Of a DNA stretch of 64,000 bases, positions 19,130 to 28,205 are shown piece after piece (position 1 is the first letter of the stretch; each line of letters starts with the position of its first letter). Under the pieces are notes generated by a model. It was not told the DNA's origin. It searched no databases and was given only the letters and a program-made list of their open reading frames with translations. The DNA is from Phycisphaerales bacterium (GTDB lineage: Bacteria > Planctomycetota > Phycisphaerae > UBA1845): positions 1 through 64,000 of the forward strand of contig QZJT01000020.1 in assembly GCA_003597935.1 (NCBI GenBank), given 5' to 3'. The position numbers and the translations under genes were made by a program.

Positions 19130-19384
19130 CTACTGGTGAATGAACAGTGCATTGCCGCCCTCCTCGTGCGCATCTCCCTCAGCGGCTTCCTCGGCGTGTT
19201 CTTCGGCGCTGACGCCGAACTGCGCTTCGAAGAACCCCGTGATGAAGCCCTCGGTGGCGGCCAGCGCGCCGGTCAGCGCGCCCTGAAGCACGCTGTCGCG
19301 GACGATCGTATCGCAACCGGCGGCGGCATACGTGATACACACCGTTGCCAGGATCAGTCGTTTCGTCAGTTGCTTAAATCGCAT
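19130..19384 (-). CDS. small lipoprotein
   Basis: 84 residues. A basic start (MRFKQLTKR) is followed by a hydrophobic stretch and the lipobox AAGC at about residue 23. The remainder is a Gly/Ala-rich helix (LQGALTGALAATEGFITG) and an acidic, His-containing tail (EEHAEEAAEGDAHEEGG). Small lipoproteins with a similar DTIVRDSVLQG opening recur in planctomycete genomes, with unknown role. Its place between porin and metal-binding protein, and the Glu/His tail, suggest participation in metal uptake, which is inference. Confidence 0.7.
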   Translation of the reverse strand: MRFKQLTKRLILATVCITYAAAGCDTIVRDSVLQGALTGALAATEGFITGFFEAQFGVSAEEHAEEAAEGDAHEEGGNALFIHQ

Positions 19385-19528
19385 GATTGGTTCCTCCTAT
19401 CGAAAACGTGCAGTGGAAGCCGGGACCGCGCGATCTGATGTAGGGCGCTTGATCGTCGGCCAGCGGCGGACGGCTTCGATCGAGCCCTGCGAAGAATCCG
19501 CTCCCTCACGGTCGCGGCTCTGATCCGC

Positions 19529-19632
19529 CATTCGACATTCGCCATTCGACATTCGCCATTCGACATTCGACATTCGACATTCGACATTCGACATTCGACA
19601 TTCGACATTCGACATTCGACATTCGCTATTCG
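19529..19632. repeat. 7-bp tandem repeat (CATTCGA)n
   Basis: About fifteen copies of a seven-base unit, with alternating CATTCGA and CATTCGC units at the left end and uniform CATTCGA to the right. It ends three bases before the stop codon of the porin gene. Such arrays change length by slippage. A short related stretch is at 26958-26985. Confidence 0.95.
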
Positions 19633-19634
19633 CA

Positions 19635-21008
19635 CTATCGCCTCACCCAGTACGGGTGGGGCGGATGGGCGCCGATCACGCCCGTGAACTGCAAGAAAAC
19701 CGCCTCTTCGCTGCGGTCGCCATCGTCCAGTTCGAACATGCGGTGCTGGTATTCGAGCCGCATGCGCAGGAACTCGGTCAGATACCAGGTCACATAGGGT
19801 GAAATGGCGATATCGTAGTCATCCGGACCGCGCGATTCAGAATTGGGAAACTCGGAATAATCACCGCGCAGCCCCACGTACCAGTCGCGGTGGAACTGAT
19901 ACTGGGCGAAGGCGTAGGCGCCGAAGGCGTGATTGCGGCCGGAACCGAACAGCCCGCGGTCGATGTCATTGGCGGACCAGAACGCCTCGCCCTGGACCAG
20001 CAGGCTGCGGAACTTCGACGGATCGGGATGGGTCCACTGATAGGCCGCGTCGATACCGAACACGTTGGCGTCGAAGTTCGTGTCATCGGAGGTGTGGGCG
20101 AACAGATAGGTGCCGCCCAGCTCGAACGAACTGGTCTCCGTGACGTCGTCGAAGAACGTGAAATGAGCGAGCACCGCCGGGTTCTCGGCGTTGGGACCGC
20201 CCAGGATGGGCGATTCGTGTCCGCCGTCGGCGTTGACGAGTTCGACTCTGGCTTCCAGGTACTTGTCCAGCGGATTGGGCACCAGCCAGCTCAACGACGC
20301 GCCGATGGTGGCCATTCCCTCGCCGCCGAGGAAGTTCGTCACCGCCAGCGGGCGCGTCACCTGCGGCAGGTCGTGCGTGTGCAGCAGGTTGTTGCGGCCG
20401 AAGGCGTTGCGGAACTTGCCGACCTTCAGCGCCAAGTGATAGGGAAGCGTGTGGAAGTCGATGTAGCCCTCCTCGATGTCGACGTGGCGGTCGATCTCCA
20501 CGTCGCCGCCGGCGTCGCTTTCGATCTCCTCGCCCAGGGCGATGATCAGGACGCCATCGGCCGAGGGGGATATCGCCGCCCGCAGGTCCAGCTCCACCTC
20601 GCGGAGATTGAACCGGTTGAGCGCCTTGTTCTCGCCGCGGCTGGAGATGCTCCCCCCGGTGTCGATGAACACCGTGATCTGCGGGTTGAGCAGGTTCCCG
20701 CCGCCGGCGCCGCCGCCGGCCAGGTCGAACATCGACGACGTCGGCGCCGGCTCCGCGGCCGGCGGCTGGGTCTGTAGCGTTTCGATCGCCTCGTCCCGCC
20801 GGACGTCCGCCTGGGCCATGCTGTCGAGGCGTTTCTCCAGCTCCCGAATTCGCGCCTGATCCTCGTCGTGACGGCGCTCCAGCGCCTTGAGACGCTCCTG
20901 TAACTTCCGCAGTTCCTGCAACACGGGGTCCTCGGCAGCCCGCTCCTGAGCCGCCGCCCAACCCGTGATCAACAGCGCCGCGGCCGGCGCCATACGATGC
21001 CAACGCAT
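19635..21008 (-). CDS. outer-membrane porin-like protein
   Basis: 457 residues: signal peptide ending about residue 20 (GWAAAQ), a coiled-coil (about 27-80, LQELRKLQERLKALERRHDEDQARIRELEKR), a Pro-rich linker, then a beta-barrel with alternating hydrophobic and aromatic strands ending in an aromatic-rich C-terminus. This coiled-coil plus barrel layout is seen in phosphate-selective O/P-type and zinc-linked planctomycete porins. Adjacency to zinc-type ABC genes suggests metal entry across the outer membrane; that is inference from context. The stop codon abuts a (CATTCGA)n array, so length changes there would alter the mRNA 3' region but not the protein. Confidence 0.8.
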   Translation of the reverse strand: MRWHRMAPAAALLITGWAAAQERAAEDPVLQELRKLQERLKALERRHDEDQARIRELEKRLDSMAQADVRRDEAIETLQTQPPAAEPAPTSSMFDLAGGGAGGGNLLNPQITVFIDTGGSISSRGENKALNRFNLREVELDLRAAISPSADGVLIIALGEEIESDAGGDVEIDRHVDIEEGYIDFHTLPYHLALKVGKFRNAFGRNNLLHTHDLPQVTRPLAVTNFLGGEGMATIGASLSWLVPNPLDKYLEARVELVNADGGHESPILGGPNAENPAVLAHFTFFDDVTETSSFELGGTYLFAHTSDDTNFDANVFGIDAAYQWTHPDPSKFRSLLVQGEAFWSANDIDRGLFGSGRNHAFGAYAFAQYQFHRDWYVGLRGDYSEFPNSESRGPDDYDIAISPYVTWYLTEFLRMRLEYQHRMFELDDGDRSEEAVFLQFTGVIGAHPPHPYWVRR

Positions 21009-21254
21009 GGATCCTCCCCTTTACGACGCGCGGGTCGCGCCGGCAGCCAACCCGGGATCGAGCCACCGGTCTTCGGGCGTTACCCGCGACGTCGCGCTTG
21101 ATCTGGTGTCATGGAGCCATCGATCCGGCGCAGACGCACGGATCACAGCCAACTGTTGGGTTCAACGCGTGGTTGCAGGCGACGGCCGGGCATCCGCACT
21201 TTCCGCGCACAAAACAGGCGCGCGGCGGCGCAGACCGGTCCATCGCAACTCAAA

Positions 21255-21689
21255 TCACGCGATGACAAAAGACGCAGGCTGAGGCACGAGGCCGGGCGGG
21301 GCGCGGGCGGCATGGGTCCGCGGAGAGGGTGAGCCATTCGTCTGGGTCGTCTCGGAGGTGAACCGGCCGACTGGACCAGCGTCGGCGCAGGCGCTGCCCA
21401 CCGCCGCCACCGCCGCGGGGGCACTGCTCAGGACGCGGCAGATGACGCACGGGTCGTCAGCGGACAGCGGCCCGTGGTGATGGTCCGGGTCGGCACAGCC
21501 GCCGTCGCAGGCCGGACCGATCAGCCGGGCGGCATCGTGAGGGCCGCGGCCGGCGTGGTCCGCATGATCGTGGTGCAGCAGCGGCGCGAGCGTGTACAGC
21601 CCGTAGAGCGCCGACACCAGCGCGGCGGCGCTGCGGGTCGAACCGAAGCTGGACTTGTTCCGGGGACCGGTCACGAGTTTCAGTATCAC
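21255..21689 (-). CDS. His-rich Cys-containing protein (DUF2946-like)
   Basis: 144 residues from a GTG at 21689 that overlaps the preceding stop (GTGA). A hydrophobic segment (about 20-38) leads into LLHHDHADHAGRGPHD, then CDGGCADPDHHHG and CVICRVL, all metal-ligand-like, and the C-terminus contains RTHAARAPPG, similar to the ARxPP ending of DUF2946 proteins. These small proteins often accompany copper, cobalt or zinc uptake genes. The next genes downstream are a porin and a metal ABC system, 247 bases away, which supports a metal-handling role by inference. Family assignment is tentative. Confidence 0.65.
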   Translation of the reverse strand: MILKLVTGPRNKSSFGSTRSAAALVSALYGLYTLAPLLHHDHADHAGRGPHDAARLIGPACDGGCADPDHHHGPLSADDPCVICRVLSSAPAAVAAVGSACADAGPVGRFTSETTQTNGSPSPRTHAARAPPGLVPQPASFVIA

Positions 21690-21883
21690 GTATCCCGGTC
21701 CTGCGTGTCAATATCCAGGGGGGTGTGGTGGTGTTCGGCCGGCGTGGATTCGCGCAGGATCCGGTAGAGGCAGAACGCCGACAGCCCGCCCACGATCAGG
21801 AAGCTGCACGCCATGACGGCAGCGCCGCCGAAGGTCAGGCCCTCAACCGGCGCCATCTGGGCCAGCAGGGAGATCGTCATCAT
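21686..21883 (-). CDS. MetS-like small subunit of NSS transporter
   Basis: 65 residues from ATG at 21883 (or 64 from the next ATG). One hydrophobic segment with GLTFGGAAVMACSFLIVGGLSAFCLYRIL, resembling the MetS family of single-pass proteins that partner sodium-dependent methionine/alanine importers. Start and stop codons overlap both neighbours by four bases: ATGA with the NSS transporter and GTGA with the His-rich gene, implying translational coupling. The tail has an HHH cluster. The function rests on position and size as much as on sequence. Confidence 0.7.
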   Translation of the reverse strand: MMTISLLAQMAPVEGLTFGGAAVMACSFLIVGGLSAFCLYRILRESTPAEHHHTPLDIDTQDRDT

Positions 21884-23721
21884 GATCGGTATGCCTCCAG
21901 TCCGGCGTCGTTCTGTTCGGCCAGGTGCAGCGAGCTTCCGATGCGTCCCTGGCAGGCGATGTGGGTCAGCGCTACCAGAAGCACGACGAGCAGTAGGATG
22001 GCGATGAAAACGCACAGCGCCACCACGGACGTCCCGACGGCCGCATCGCGGGCCTGGCGGGCCTCTTGGGCGTGGGGCGCCAATTCGGGCGGTAAGTCGG
22101 ACGGCACGCCGCGTTTGCCCAGGATGGCCTCGGTGTGGGCGGCCAGTTCTTCCTCGGACAGCGAACCGGCGGCCTGCTCCGCGATGGCGGCGGCGTACAC
22201 CGCCCGTTCGGCCTCGTCGCCGACCGCGAGCGGGTTGAGGTTATGAAGATAAGCGGGCGCATTCTGAATCGCCCACATCACCAGCACGACGGCCAGGAAC
22301 GTAGGCGTGATGTAACGAAGGACGAACGGCATGAACTGCGGCAGCGGGAAGTCCGCTCCGCGGTTCGCCTCGTCCACGCCGGGTTTCGCCCCGTACACCC
22401 AGCCGAAGATGATGACCTGCCCCAGCGCTGCCAGGATCATCATGAAGTTGCACCAGAAGTCGGTGTGATCCAGGGCCGTCAGGCCGGCGCTGAAGTAGAA
22501 GATCGGCGCCGCTCCGATGGCGGTCAGGATGCCGAGCAGCGCGACGCTGGCGGGGCGACCCAGGCCGAAGCCGTCTTCGATGAAGGCGATGGCCGGCTGC
22601 AGCATGCTCAGCGAACTGGTCACGGCCGCCAGGAACAGCAGCCCGAACCACATGCCGCCGAAGAACCAGCCTCCGGGCATGTAGTGCATGATGGCGGGCG
22701 TGGTGACGAACCCCAGGCCGAACGTGGTGCCGGTCGCATTCTCCGGACCCAGGAACAGGAACGCGCAGGGAATCACGATCAGACCGCCGAGAATGACCTC
22801 GCAGAACTCGTTGGTGCTGCACGCGGTCAGCGAGGTGAGCACGACGTCGTCGTCGCGCTTCAGGTAGCTCGAATAGCAGAGGATCAACCCGAAGCCCACG
22901 CTGAGGGTGAAGAAGATCTGCCCCGCGGCCGCCAGCCAGACGCCCGGCTCCCACAGCTTCTCCCAGTGCGGGTTCCACATGAACCCCAGACCGCCGCCGA
23001 TCGAGCGAACCGTTTCGCCGCCGCCGGCATGGTGAACGACCACGTCCGGCAGCGTCAGCGCCCGCACCAGGATGACGCAGGCGCAGGCGATCAGCAGCGG
23101 CATGGCGTAGCGGCAGAACGTCTCGATGCCGCGGGTGACGCCGCGGTAGATGATGACGAAGTTGATGATGAAGCAGGCAAGGACCAGCCAGACCAGTTGA
23201 CCTTTGTTCGCAGCGCCGTGTCCGCCCATGCCGACGGATTTGCCGAAATGCTCGCCCGACGCCGCGACCACCGCGGCTGCATCGGCGGCGTCCTTACCGA
23301 TGTCCTTGAAGGTCTCAGCCATGCCGCCGGTGAAGAATTCAATCGCGTACCCCAGGCACCACGCCTCGACGATGACGTAATAGGTGTACACCACGACCGG
23401 AATGAGCAGCGTCAGCGCCCCGACGAACTTGGCCGGCGCTGCCCGCCAGATGGCGTACATGATGCCCGGACCGTTGTTCTGCCCGAAGCGCCCGCCCAGC
23501 CGGCCCATCGTCCACTCGCACCAGCAGATCGGGATTCCCAGCAGCAGGAAGCTGATCAGGTAGGGCAGCATGAACGCCCCGCCGCCGTTGTTGACCGCCT
23601 GCCCCGGAAATCGCAGGAAGTTGCCCAGCCCGACGGCCGATCCGGCCACCGCCAGGATCACCCCCATCTTCGAGCCCCAGTTCTCCTTGCGCGGCCGCGT
23701 CAGACTCGGTTCGGTGCTCAT
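21880..23721 (-). CDS. sodium-dependent transporter, NSS/SNF family
   Basis: 613 residues from the ATG at 23721. The opening WGSKMGVILAVAGSAVGLGNFLRFPGQAVNNGGGAF (given in part) contains the sodium and substrate site helix of LeuT-type carriers; about twelve membrane helices follow. An extra periplasmic or cytoplasmic loop (AADAAAVVAASGEHFGKSVG) lies near residue 150, and a long loop near the C-terminus (AVYAAAIAEQAAGSLSEEE) separates the last helices. Likely substrate is a neutral amino acid by family; the MetS-like neighbour points to methionine or alanine. Stop codon overlaps the small-subunit start. Confidence 0.92.
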   Translation of the reverse strand: MSTEPSLTRPRKENWGSKMGVILAVAGSAVGLGNFLRFPGQAVNNGGGAFMLPYLISFLLLGIPICWCEWTMGRLGGRFGQNNGPGIMYAIWRAAPAKFVGALTLLIPVVVYTYYVIVEAWCLGYAIEFFTGGMAETFKDIGKDAADAAAVVAASGEHFGKSVGMGGHGAANKGQLVWLVLACFIINFVIIYRGVTRGIETFCRYAMPLLIACACVILVRALTLPDVVVHHAGGGETVRSIGGGLGFMWNPHWEKLWEPGVWLAAAGQIFFTLSVGFGLILCYSSYLKRDDDVVLTSLTACSTNEFCEVILGGLIVIPCAFLFLGPENATGTTFGLGFVTTPAIMHYMPGGWFFGGMWFGLLFLAAVTSSLSMLQPAIAFIEDGFGLGRPASVALLGILTAIGAAPIFYFSAGLTALDHTDFWCNFMMILAALGQVIIFGWVYGAKPGVDEANRGADFPLPQFMPFVLRYITPTFLAVVLVMWAIQNAPAYLHNLNPLAVGDEAERAVYAAAIAEQAAGSLSEEELAAHTEAILGKRGVPSDLPPELAPHAQEARQARDAAVGTSVVALCVFIAILLLVVLLVALTHIACQGRIGSSLHLAEQNDAGLEAYRS

Positions 23722-23786
23722 CCGCTCAATCCAACGGGTTATCGAGTTCGTCGTGAGACGGTCGGTCGTGCGGTCCACTCAGGGCC

Positions 23787-23830
23787 CCGCCATTCATGGC
23801 GGGCGGATCACCGGCTGAGAGCCGGCGCCA
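23787..23830. repeat. two adjacent hairpins, one of family A
   Basis: CCGCCAT-TC-ATGGCGG (23787-23802) is followed by CACCGGCT-GAG-AGCCGGCG (23809-23827) and CCACAC, the same core and 3' flank as the units inside RNase E/G. It abuts the nadC stop codon (23834). Confidence 0.8.
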
Positions 23831-23833
23831 CAC

Positions 23834-24763
23834 TCAGAGCCCGACCCGCTCCAGCGCGATGTCCAGCGCCGCGGCGGAGTGGGTCAGCGCCCCCACCGAG
23901 ATGCGGTCGATGCCGGTCTCGGCGATGGCGCGGACCTGGGGGAGCATGATGCCGCCGGATGCCTCCAGCGCCAACCGCCCCGCCAGACCCCGCTCGTTCC
24001 GCAGCCGCACCGCCTCACGCATCTGGTCGGGCGTGAAGTTGTCCAGCAGGATCACGTCGATGCCGACCACGTCCAGCAGCGCGGTGAACTGCTCCAGCGA
24101 ATCCACCTCGACCTCGACGAAGGAGACGGCCTGACGATCCAGGAGACGATTCAGCAGATCGAACACGCACGCCGCCAGCCGCGCCGCCGGCACGCCGGCG
24201 AGGTGATTGTCCTTCAGCAACACGGCGTCATACAGGCCGAAGCGGTGGTTGTGCCCCCCTCCGCAGCGGACCGCGTACTTCTCCAGCAGCCGAAAGCCCG
24301 GCGTCGTCTTGCGCGTATCGAAGATCTCCGCCTGGGTCCCTGCCACCGCGTCGACGAAAGCCCGCGTCAGCGTCGCTACGCCGGAGAGGCGCTGGACGAA
24401 GTTGAGTGCCACGCGCTCGGCGGAGAGCAGCGGCCCCAGCGGACCGGTGAACGCGCCTGCGGCGGCCGGCGGATGTGAAACGGCATCGCCGTCGGCCAGA
24501 TCGCCAAGCACGAACGCCAGCCGCCCGTCGTACGCCTCCAGCACGGCCGGCACGATCGCCAGACCAGCGACGACGCCCGGCTGCTTGACCCTCAGTTCGA
24601 ACCGGGCCGGCTCGTCTGGATCGGCCAGCAACCCTGCCGTGAGGTCGCCGGCGCCGATATCCTCTCGCCGCGCCAGGTCGATCAATTGGCGGACCGACGG
24701 ATCGGCCGCGATTTGTGCGGCCGACTCGGTCAGCGAGGGTCGAACGGATCGATCAATGGGCAA
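23834..24763 (-). CDS. nadC: nicotinate-nucleotide pyrophosphorylase (carboxylating)
   Basis: 309 residues. The enzyme makes nicotinate mononucleotide and CO2 from quinolinate and PRPP in de novo NAD synthesis. Visible family motifs: REDIGAGDLT near 35, ALNFVQRLSGVAT near 120, DTRKTTPGFR near 148, CGGGHNHRFGL near 168, DVILLDNFTPDQMREAV near 233, and the C-terminal LEASGGI...ISVGALTHS. Length is normal (about 280-300). It stands alone; nadA and nadB are not in the window. The start at 24763 gives a slightly long N-terminus. Confidence 0.95.
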   Translation of the reverse strand: MPIDRSVRPSLTESAAQIAADPSVRQLIDLARREDIGAGDLTAGLLADPDEPARFELRVKQPGVVAGLAIVPAVLEAYDGRLAFVLGDLADGDAVSHPPAAAGAFTGPLGPLLSAERVALNFVQRLSGVATLTRAFVDAVAGTQAEIFDTRKTTPGFRLLEKYAVRCGGGHNHRFGLYDAVLLKDNHLAGVPAARLAACVFDLLNRLLDRQAVSFVEVEVDSLEQFTALLDVVGIDVILLDNFTPDQMREAVRLRNERGLAGRLALEASGGIMLPQVRAIAETGIDRISVGALTHSAAALDIALERVGL

Positions 24764-24867
24764 TGGGTCCGTCGTAATGCGACTCCGGGTTTGGACGTGT
24801 GCGTTGGAACGCCAATTATCGAGAACGAATTCCCACGGGCCATGAACGAATCATGCCGTACTTCTGA

Positions 24868-24955
24868 CGCCCGGAGGGCGCACGATCGTAGCCAGGGACT
24901 TCAGTCCCTGCTGACGCCCCCCCCAAGAGACTCTGCCGCCCGGAGGGCGGACGAA
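24868..24955. repeat. palindrome-rich repeat, family C-like
   Basis: GCCCGGAGGGC, then CAGGGACTTCAGTCCCTG (arms CAGGGACT/AGTCCCTG), then a second GCCCGGAGGGC. Related in layout to the elements at 30865 and 31345. The rest of the 300-base gap between polX and nadC shows no gene. Confidence 0.75.
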
Positions 24956-25063
24956 GCGGCAGAGGACGCAACCGCATCGAGGTTGGTCGGATCGTACCCT
25001 GCCGACTGACTCGCCTCGCGCCCTTCTTCGCTCACTCCCTTGCTCCCTGACGCTCTCACTTCC

Positions 25064-26809
25064 TCACTTCCTGGCCCGCTCGCGCTTCGCGCGGATTCGC
25101 TTCTTGAACTGCGCCAGGGGCAACGCGTTCAGCACGTCCGCTCGCCGCGCCCCGGCCCGGCGGGCGGTCATCACGCCGAAGCGCATCTGCCGCAGACCCT
25201 CGGTTGAGTGGGCGTCGGTGTCGATCGCCAGGGTCACGCCCGCGTCCAGCGCCTGCCGCGCGTGCTCGGCCTTCAGGTCCAGCCGTTGCCACGCGGCGTT
25301 GATTTCGAGCACGGTGCCGTTTTCGGCCGCGGCCGCAACGATCGCCGCCACGTCCAGGTCCATCGCCTCCCGCTTGCCCAGCAGCCGCCCGGTCGGGTGT
25401 CCGATGACGGTCACGTACGGATTCGCGATCGCCGCAAGCGTCCGCTCGGTGGGCGACGCCTTGTCCTTACCGCCTTTGCCCATCGACACGTGGATGCTGG
25501 CCACCACCAGGTCGAGTTCGGCGAGCAGATCGTCCGGGTAATCGAGCGATCCGTCGGGGAGAATGTCGCACTCCGACCCGGCGAGGATCTCGATCCCTTT
25601 CACCGCGTCGTTGGCGGCGCGGATGGCCGCCAGGTGTTCGCGGGCCCGCTCGATGGAGAGGCCGTTGGCGATGACGCTGCTCTCCGAGTGATCGCAGATG
25701 GCGACGTACTTGTAACCCAGCGCCCTGGCCGCCTCCGCCATCTCTTCGATGCTGTTCTTCCCGTCGCTGGCGACGGTGTGTACGTGCAGGTCGCCGCGGA
25801 TGTCATCGAGCGTGATCAGATCTTCGAATGAAAAGTCCGCCGCCAGTTCGCCGCGGTCTTCGCGCAGCTCCGGCGGCGGGCAGGTGACACCCAGATTCCC
25901 GTAGATGGATTCTTCGGTCCTGCCCGCCAAGGACTTTTCGCCGTCGAAGAGACCATACTCGTTGAGCCGCAGCTTCTTTCTGACCGCGATCTCGCGCAGA
26001 CGGACGTTGTGCTCCTTGGAGCCGGTGAAATACTGCCAGGCCGCCCCGAAGGACTCGCCCGGCACCACACGCAGGTCGACCTGAAGCTCGCCCCCCCCCG
26101 GCAACCCCACTGTGATCGATCCCTTGGTGCCGCCCGAGGCCAGCACGCGCTTCACCTCCTCGAAAGCGACGAACTTCTCGACGATGGACTTGCCGTCGGC
26201 GGCCTCGCACAGGATGTCCACGTCGCCGATCGTCTCCCGCCCGCGGCGCAGCGACCCGGCGACCTCGGCCCGGGCCACGCCCGGCAGCGCCCGCACTTTC
26301 TCCAGCAGGGCTTCGGCGATCGGCAGCGCAACGCCCAGCGGCGTGCGTCCGGTGGACCGCTCCAGAAACTCGATGCCCTCCAGGATACGTTTGGCGCTGG
26401 TTTCACCGAACCCGTCCAGTTCCGCTACCAGCCCGTCGGCCACGGCCGCTTTCAGGTCTTCGATCGACGCGACGCCCAGATCGCGATGAAGTTGGGCGAT
26501 CTTCCTGGGCCCCAGCCCCTGGATCGCGAGCATGTCGGGCAGATGGGGGGGGAGTTTGCCCTCCAGTTCGCGCAGGACGTTGATGCTGCCGGTCTGGAGG
26601 TACTGCTCGATGCGCGCCACGGTACCCTTGCCGACGCCGGGCAGCGTGCCGAGCTTTCCCGATTCGGCCAATGCCTCGACGGCATCCGGCGCGTCCTTGA
26701 CGCTGCGTGACGCACGGCGGTAGGAGTTGACGCGGAAGCGGTCGGCGCCGTCGATTTCGAGCAGGTCGGCGATGCGCTCCAGAACCGCTGCGACCTCGGC
26801 GTTTCGCAT
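25064..26809 (-). CDS. polX: DNA polymerase X with PHP exonuclease domain
   Basis: 581 residues. Order: N-terminal 8-kDa helical domain (residues 1-80, [12 protein letters not shown]), helix-hairpin-helix repeats ([24 protein letters not shown]), family X palm with [16 protein letters not shown] near 185 and the third Asp in LQVDLRVV, then the PHP domain starting [14 protein letters not shown] near 338 with YVAICDHS and VIGHPTGR. Polymerase aspartates and PHP metal ligands look intact, so both gap-filling polymerase and 3'-5' exonuclease activity are expected in base-excision or end repair. Normal length for the bacterial PolX family. Confidence 0.95.
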   Translation of the reverse strand: MRNAEVAAVLERIADLLEIDGADRFRVNSYRRASRSVKDAPDAVEALAESGKLGTLPGVGKGTVARIEQYLQTGSINVLRELEGKLPPHLPDMLAIQGLGPRKIAQLHRDLGVASIEDLKAAVADGLVAELDGFGETSAKRILEGIEFLERSTGRTPLGVALPIAEALLEKVRALPGVARAEVAGSLRRGRETIGDVDILCEAADGKSIVEKFVAFEEVKRVLASGGTKGSITVGLPGGGELQVDLRVVPGESFGAAWQYFTGSKEHNVRLREIAVRKKLRLNEYGLFDGEKSLAGRTEESIYGNLGVTCPPPELREDRGELAADFSFEDLITLDDIRGDLHVHTVASDGKNSIEEMAEAARALGYKYVAICDHSESSVIANGLSIERAREHLAAIRAANDAVKGIEILAGSECDILPDGSLDYPDDLLAELDLVVASIHVSMGKGGKDKASPTERTLAAIANPYVTVIGHPTGRLLGKREAMDLDVAAIVAAAAENGTVLEINAAWQRLDLKAEHARQALDAGVTLAIDTDAHSTEGLRQMRFGVMTARRAGARRADVLNALPLAQFKKRIRAKRERARK

Positions 26810-26994
26810 GGAATCACCCGGCAGGCACAGGCTCGTCCACCCCGTGGGCCGCCCCGCCCCATCTCAGCAACAGCGGGGCGCCGCAACGGGGCGCCGAGCG
26901 GCGATTCGCGGCCGGTAGCACCAGCGACAACCGGCGTGCGTTCCCGGCCGCCTACTGCATTCGGTATTCGCCATTCGCCATTCTTCCGCGAGAT

Positions 26995-27067
26995 TGACCC
27001 CAAGGGGACTCGAACCCCTGTTACTGGCATGAAAAGCCAGTGTCCTGGACCACTAGACGATGGGGCC
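26995..27067 (-). tRNA. tRNA-Glu (UUC)
   Basis: 73-nt cloverleaf on the minus strand: acceptor GGCCCCA pairs with TGGGGTC (one G-T), anticodon stem CTGGC/GCCAG around the loop TTTTCAT giving anticodon UUC, T arm GGGGTTCGAGTCCCC, discriminator A. The CCA end is not encoded. Confidence 0.97.
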
Positions 27068-27465
27068 GCGGGCGCCGAGGCGTGACCTTCCACCAGCGTC
27101 GGCGCTTGGGTTGGAGAGTGTATTCAGCACTCCACCCATGGTCAAGATTGCTCAATCCGCACCAGGGGGCGCCCAGGACCCCGGCAGCCCAGCGAGGTTT
27201 ATCACAAAGCGGGCCTGTCCACCGACGCTGACCGAGCCGGCGGGAAAGAACCGGCCGTCCGCAGGTCGCAGACTGTATGCCAGGTCGCGGGGCGCGAGGG
27301 ACGGAGTCGCCCAGCCTCGGACTCGTCGTGCGTGCGGGTGGTCGCCTCAGTCCGGGACGAGAGGCGGCGGCGGCGTATTCAGGATCGTGCAGCCAGCTCC
27401 TGCTGTCCGCCGACGTGCCGTGGTCCGCTGGCCCCGAACACGGCGCGAACGCGGCACCGCGGCGG
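27068..27465. other. gap without a supported gene
   Basis: 398 bases between tRNA-Glu and the toxin-antitoxin pair. A minus-strand frame without a convincing start stays open and stops at 27152; its last ~40 residues (DGRFFPAGSVSVGGQARFV and onward) look protein-like, so this could be the eroded C-terminus of a former gene. Nothing else is recognisable. Confidence 0.4.
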
Positions 27466-27819
27466 CTACGCCGTCACCGTCTTCCTGCCTGCCGGAACGA
27501 AGCGTATTTCGACCCGTTGATCGAGCGCCGCAGCGATGCGACGCAGCATGGAGAGTGAGTGCCCCTCGTAGTCGGCGTCTTCCAAACGGCAGATGGCGGA
27601 CGCGGCAGTGCCGACCAGCCTGGCGAGCGCCCGTTGCGTAAGGCCCGCCGCGGTGCGGAGTTCGTAAATCTGCCGGGCGATGTCCGCGTTGTCGAGGTGG
27701 GCTTCGTAGGCGACCTGCTGCTTCGGGTCGCCAGCAACGTAGCGGCTGTACAGGTGCTTGAGGGCGACAGACTTCGGCTTCCTTCGTGTGATACGCTTGT
27801 TGGACTTCTGCGTGCGCAA
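27466..27819 (-). CDS. HigA-type antitoxin, XRE helix-turn-helix
   Basis: 117 residues from a TTG at 27819, one base after the toxin stop; AGGGAG (27826-27831) precedes it at suitable spacing and no ATG or GTG fits better. The C-terminal half is a helix-turn-helix (RQIYELRTAAGLTQRALARLVGTAASAICRLE), which should bind its own promoter. The N-terminal half is basic (KSNKRITRRKPK) and helical and may contact the toxin. Gene order toxin first, antitoxin second, is the HigBA arrangement. Likely neutralises the RelE/HigB-like RNase upstream and represses the operon. Confidence 0.85.
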   Translation of the reverse strand: MRTQKSNKRITRRKPKSVALKHLYSRYVAGDPKQQVAYEAHLDNADIARQIYELRTAAGLTQRALARLVGTAASAICRLEDADYEGHSLSMLRRIAAALDQRVEIRFVPAGRKTVTA

Positions 27820-27820
27820 T

Positions 27821-28195
27821 TCAGGCTCCCTGCGGTCGAAACGTGTGCTTCTCGGGGCGGCGTTCAAAGCGGCGCTTTCGCTCCACGGCCCTGTCGATCT
27901 CCTTCGCAGGAACGGCGCGTTCCTTCTCGATGCCGTGCGAGACGACGGCGGCGACTCGTCCGTGAAAGAAGTAGAGCATCCGGTAGTTGACGCTCTGGAG
28001 CCGCACACGAAGCTCGTAAATGTCGTCCTGGAGGTAATCAGCTTCCGGCCGCCGCAACTCGTGGCCGAGCAGTTCCAGCCGATGAAGGGCGGCGACGCAC
28101 TTGGTGCGGGCCTTCCTCGGGAGTCCGTCGAGCCATTCGATTAACGGGACGGAATCGTCGTCCTCCTTGAACAGGATAACCTCGGTCGGAGGCAT
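27821..28195 (-). CDS. RelE/HigB family toxin
   Basis: 124 residues from the ATG at 28195 with a very strong site (GGAGGTGAGG) just before it. The core (PLIEWLDGLPRKARTKCVAALHRLELLGHELRRPEADYLQDDIYELRV, read in part) and YRMLYFFHGRVAAVVSHGIEKE match the HigB-like branch of RelE toxins, ribosome-dependent mRNA interferases. A basic tail (ERKRRFERRPEK) extends beyond the fold. It is the first gene of a two-gene operon with a recognisable promoter and operator at 28206-28235. Toxicity is predicted, not shown. Confidence 0.88.
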   Translation of the reverse strand: MPPTEVILFKEDDDSVPLIEWLDGLPRKARTKCVAALHRLELLGHELRRPEADYLQDDIYELRVRLQSVNYRMLYFFHGRVAAVVSHGIEKERAVPAKEIDRAVERKRRFERRPEKHTFRPQGA

Positions 28196-28205
28196 CCTCA
28201 CCTCC

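Noticed and set aside
20083-21066. 327-codon minus-strand frame overlapping the porin
   Set aside because: Out-of-frame shadow of the porin; Arg/Gly-rich and without domains.
22135-23949. 604-codon plus-strand frame opposite the NSS transporter
   Set aside because: Antisense shadow with Arg/His/Gln bias; the transporter on the other strand is unmistakable.
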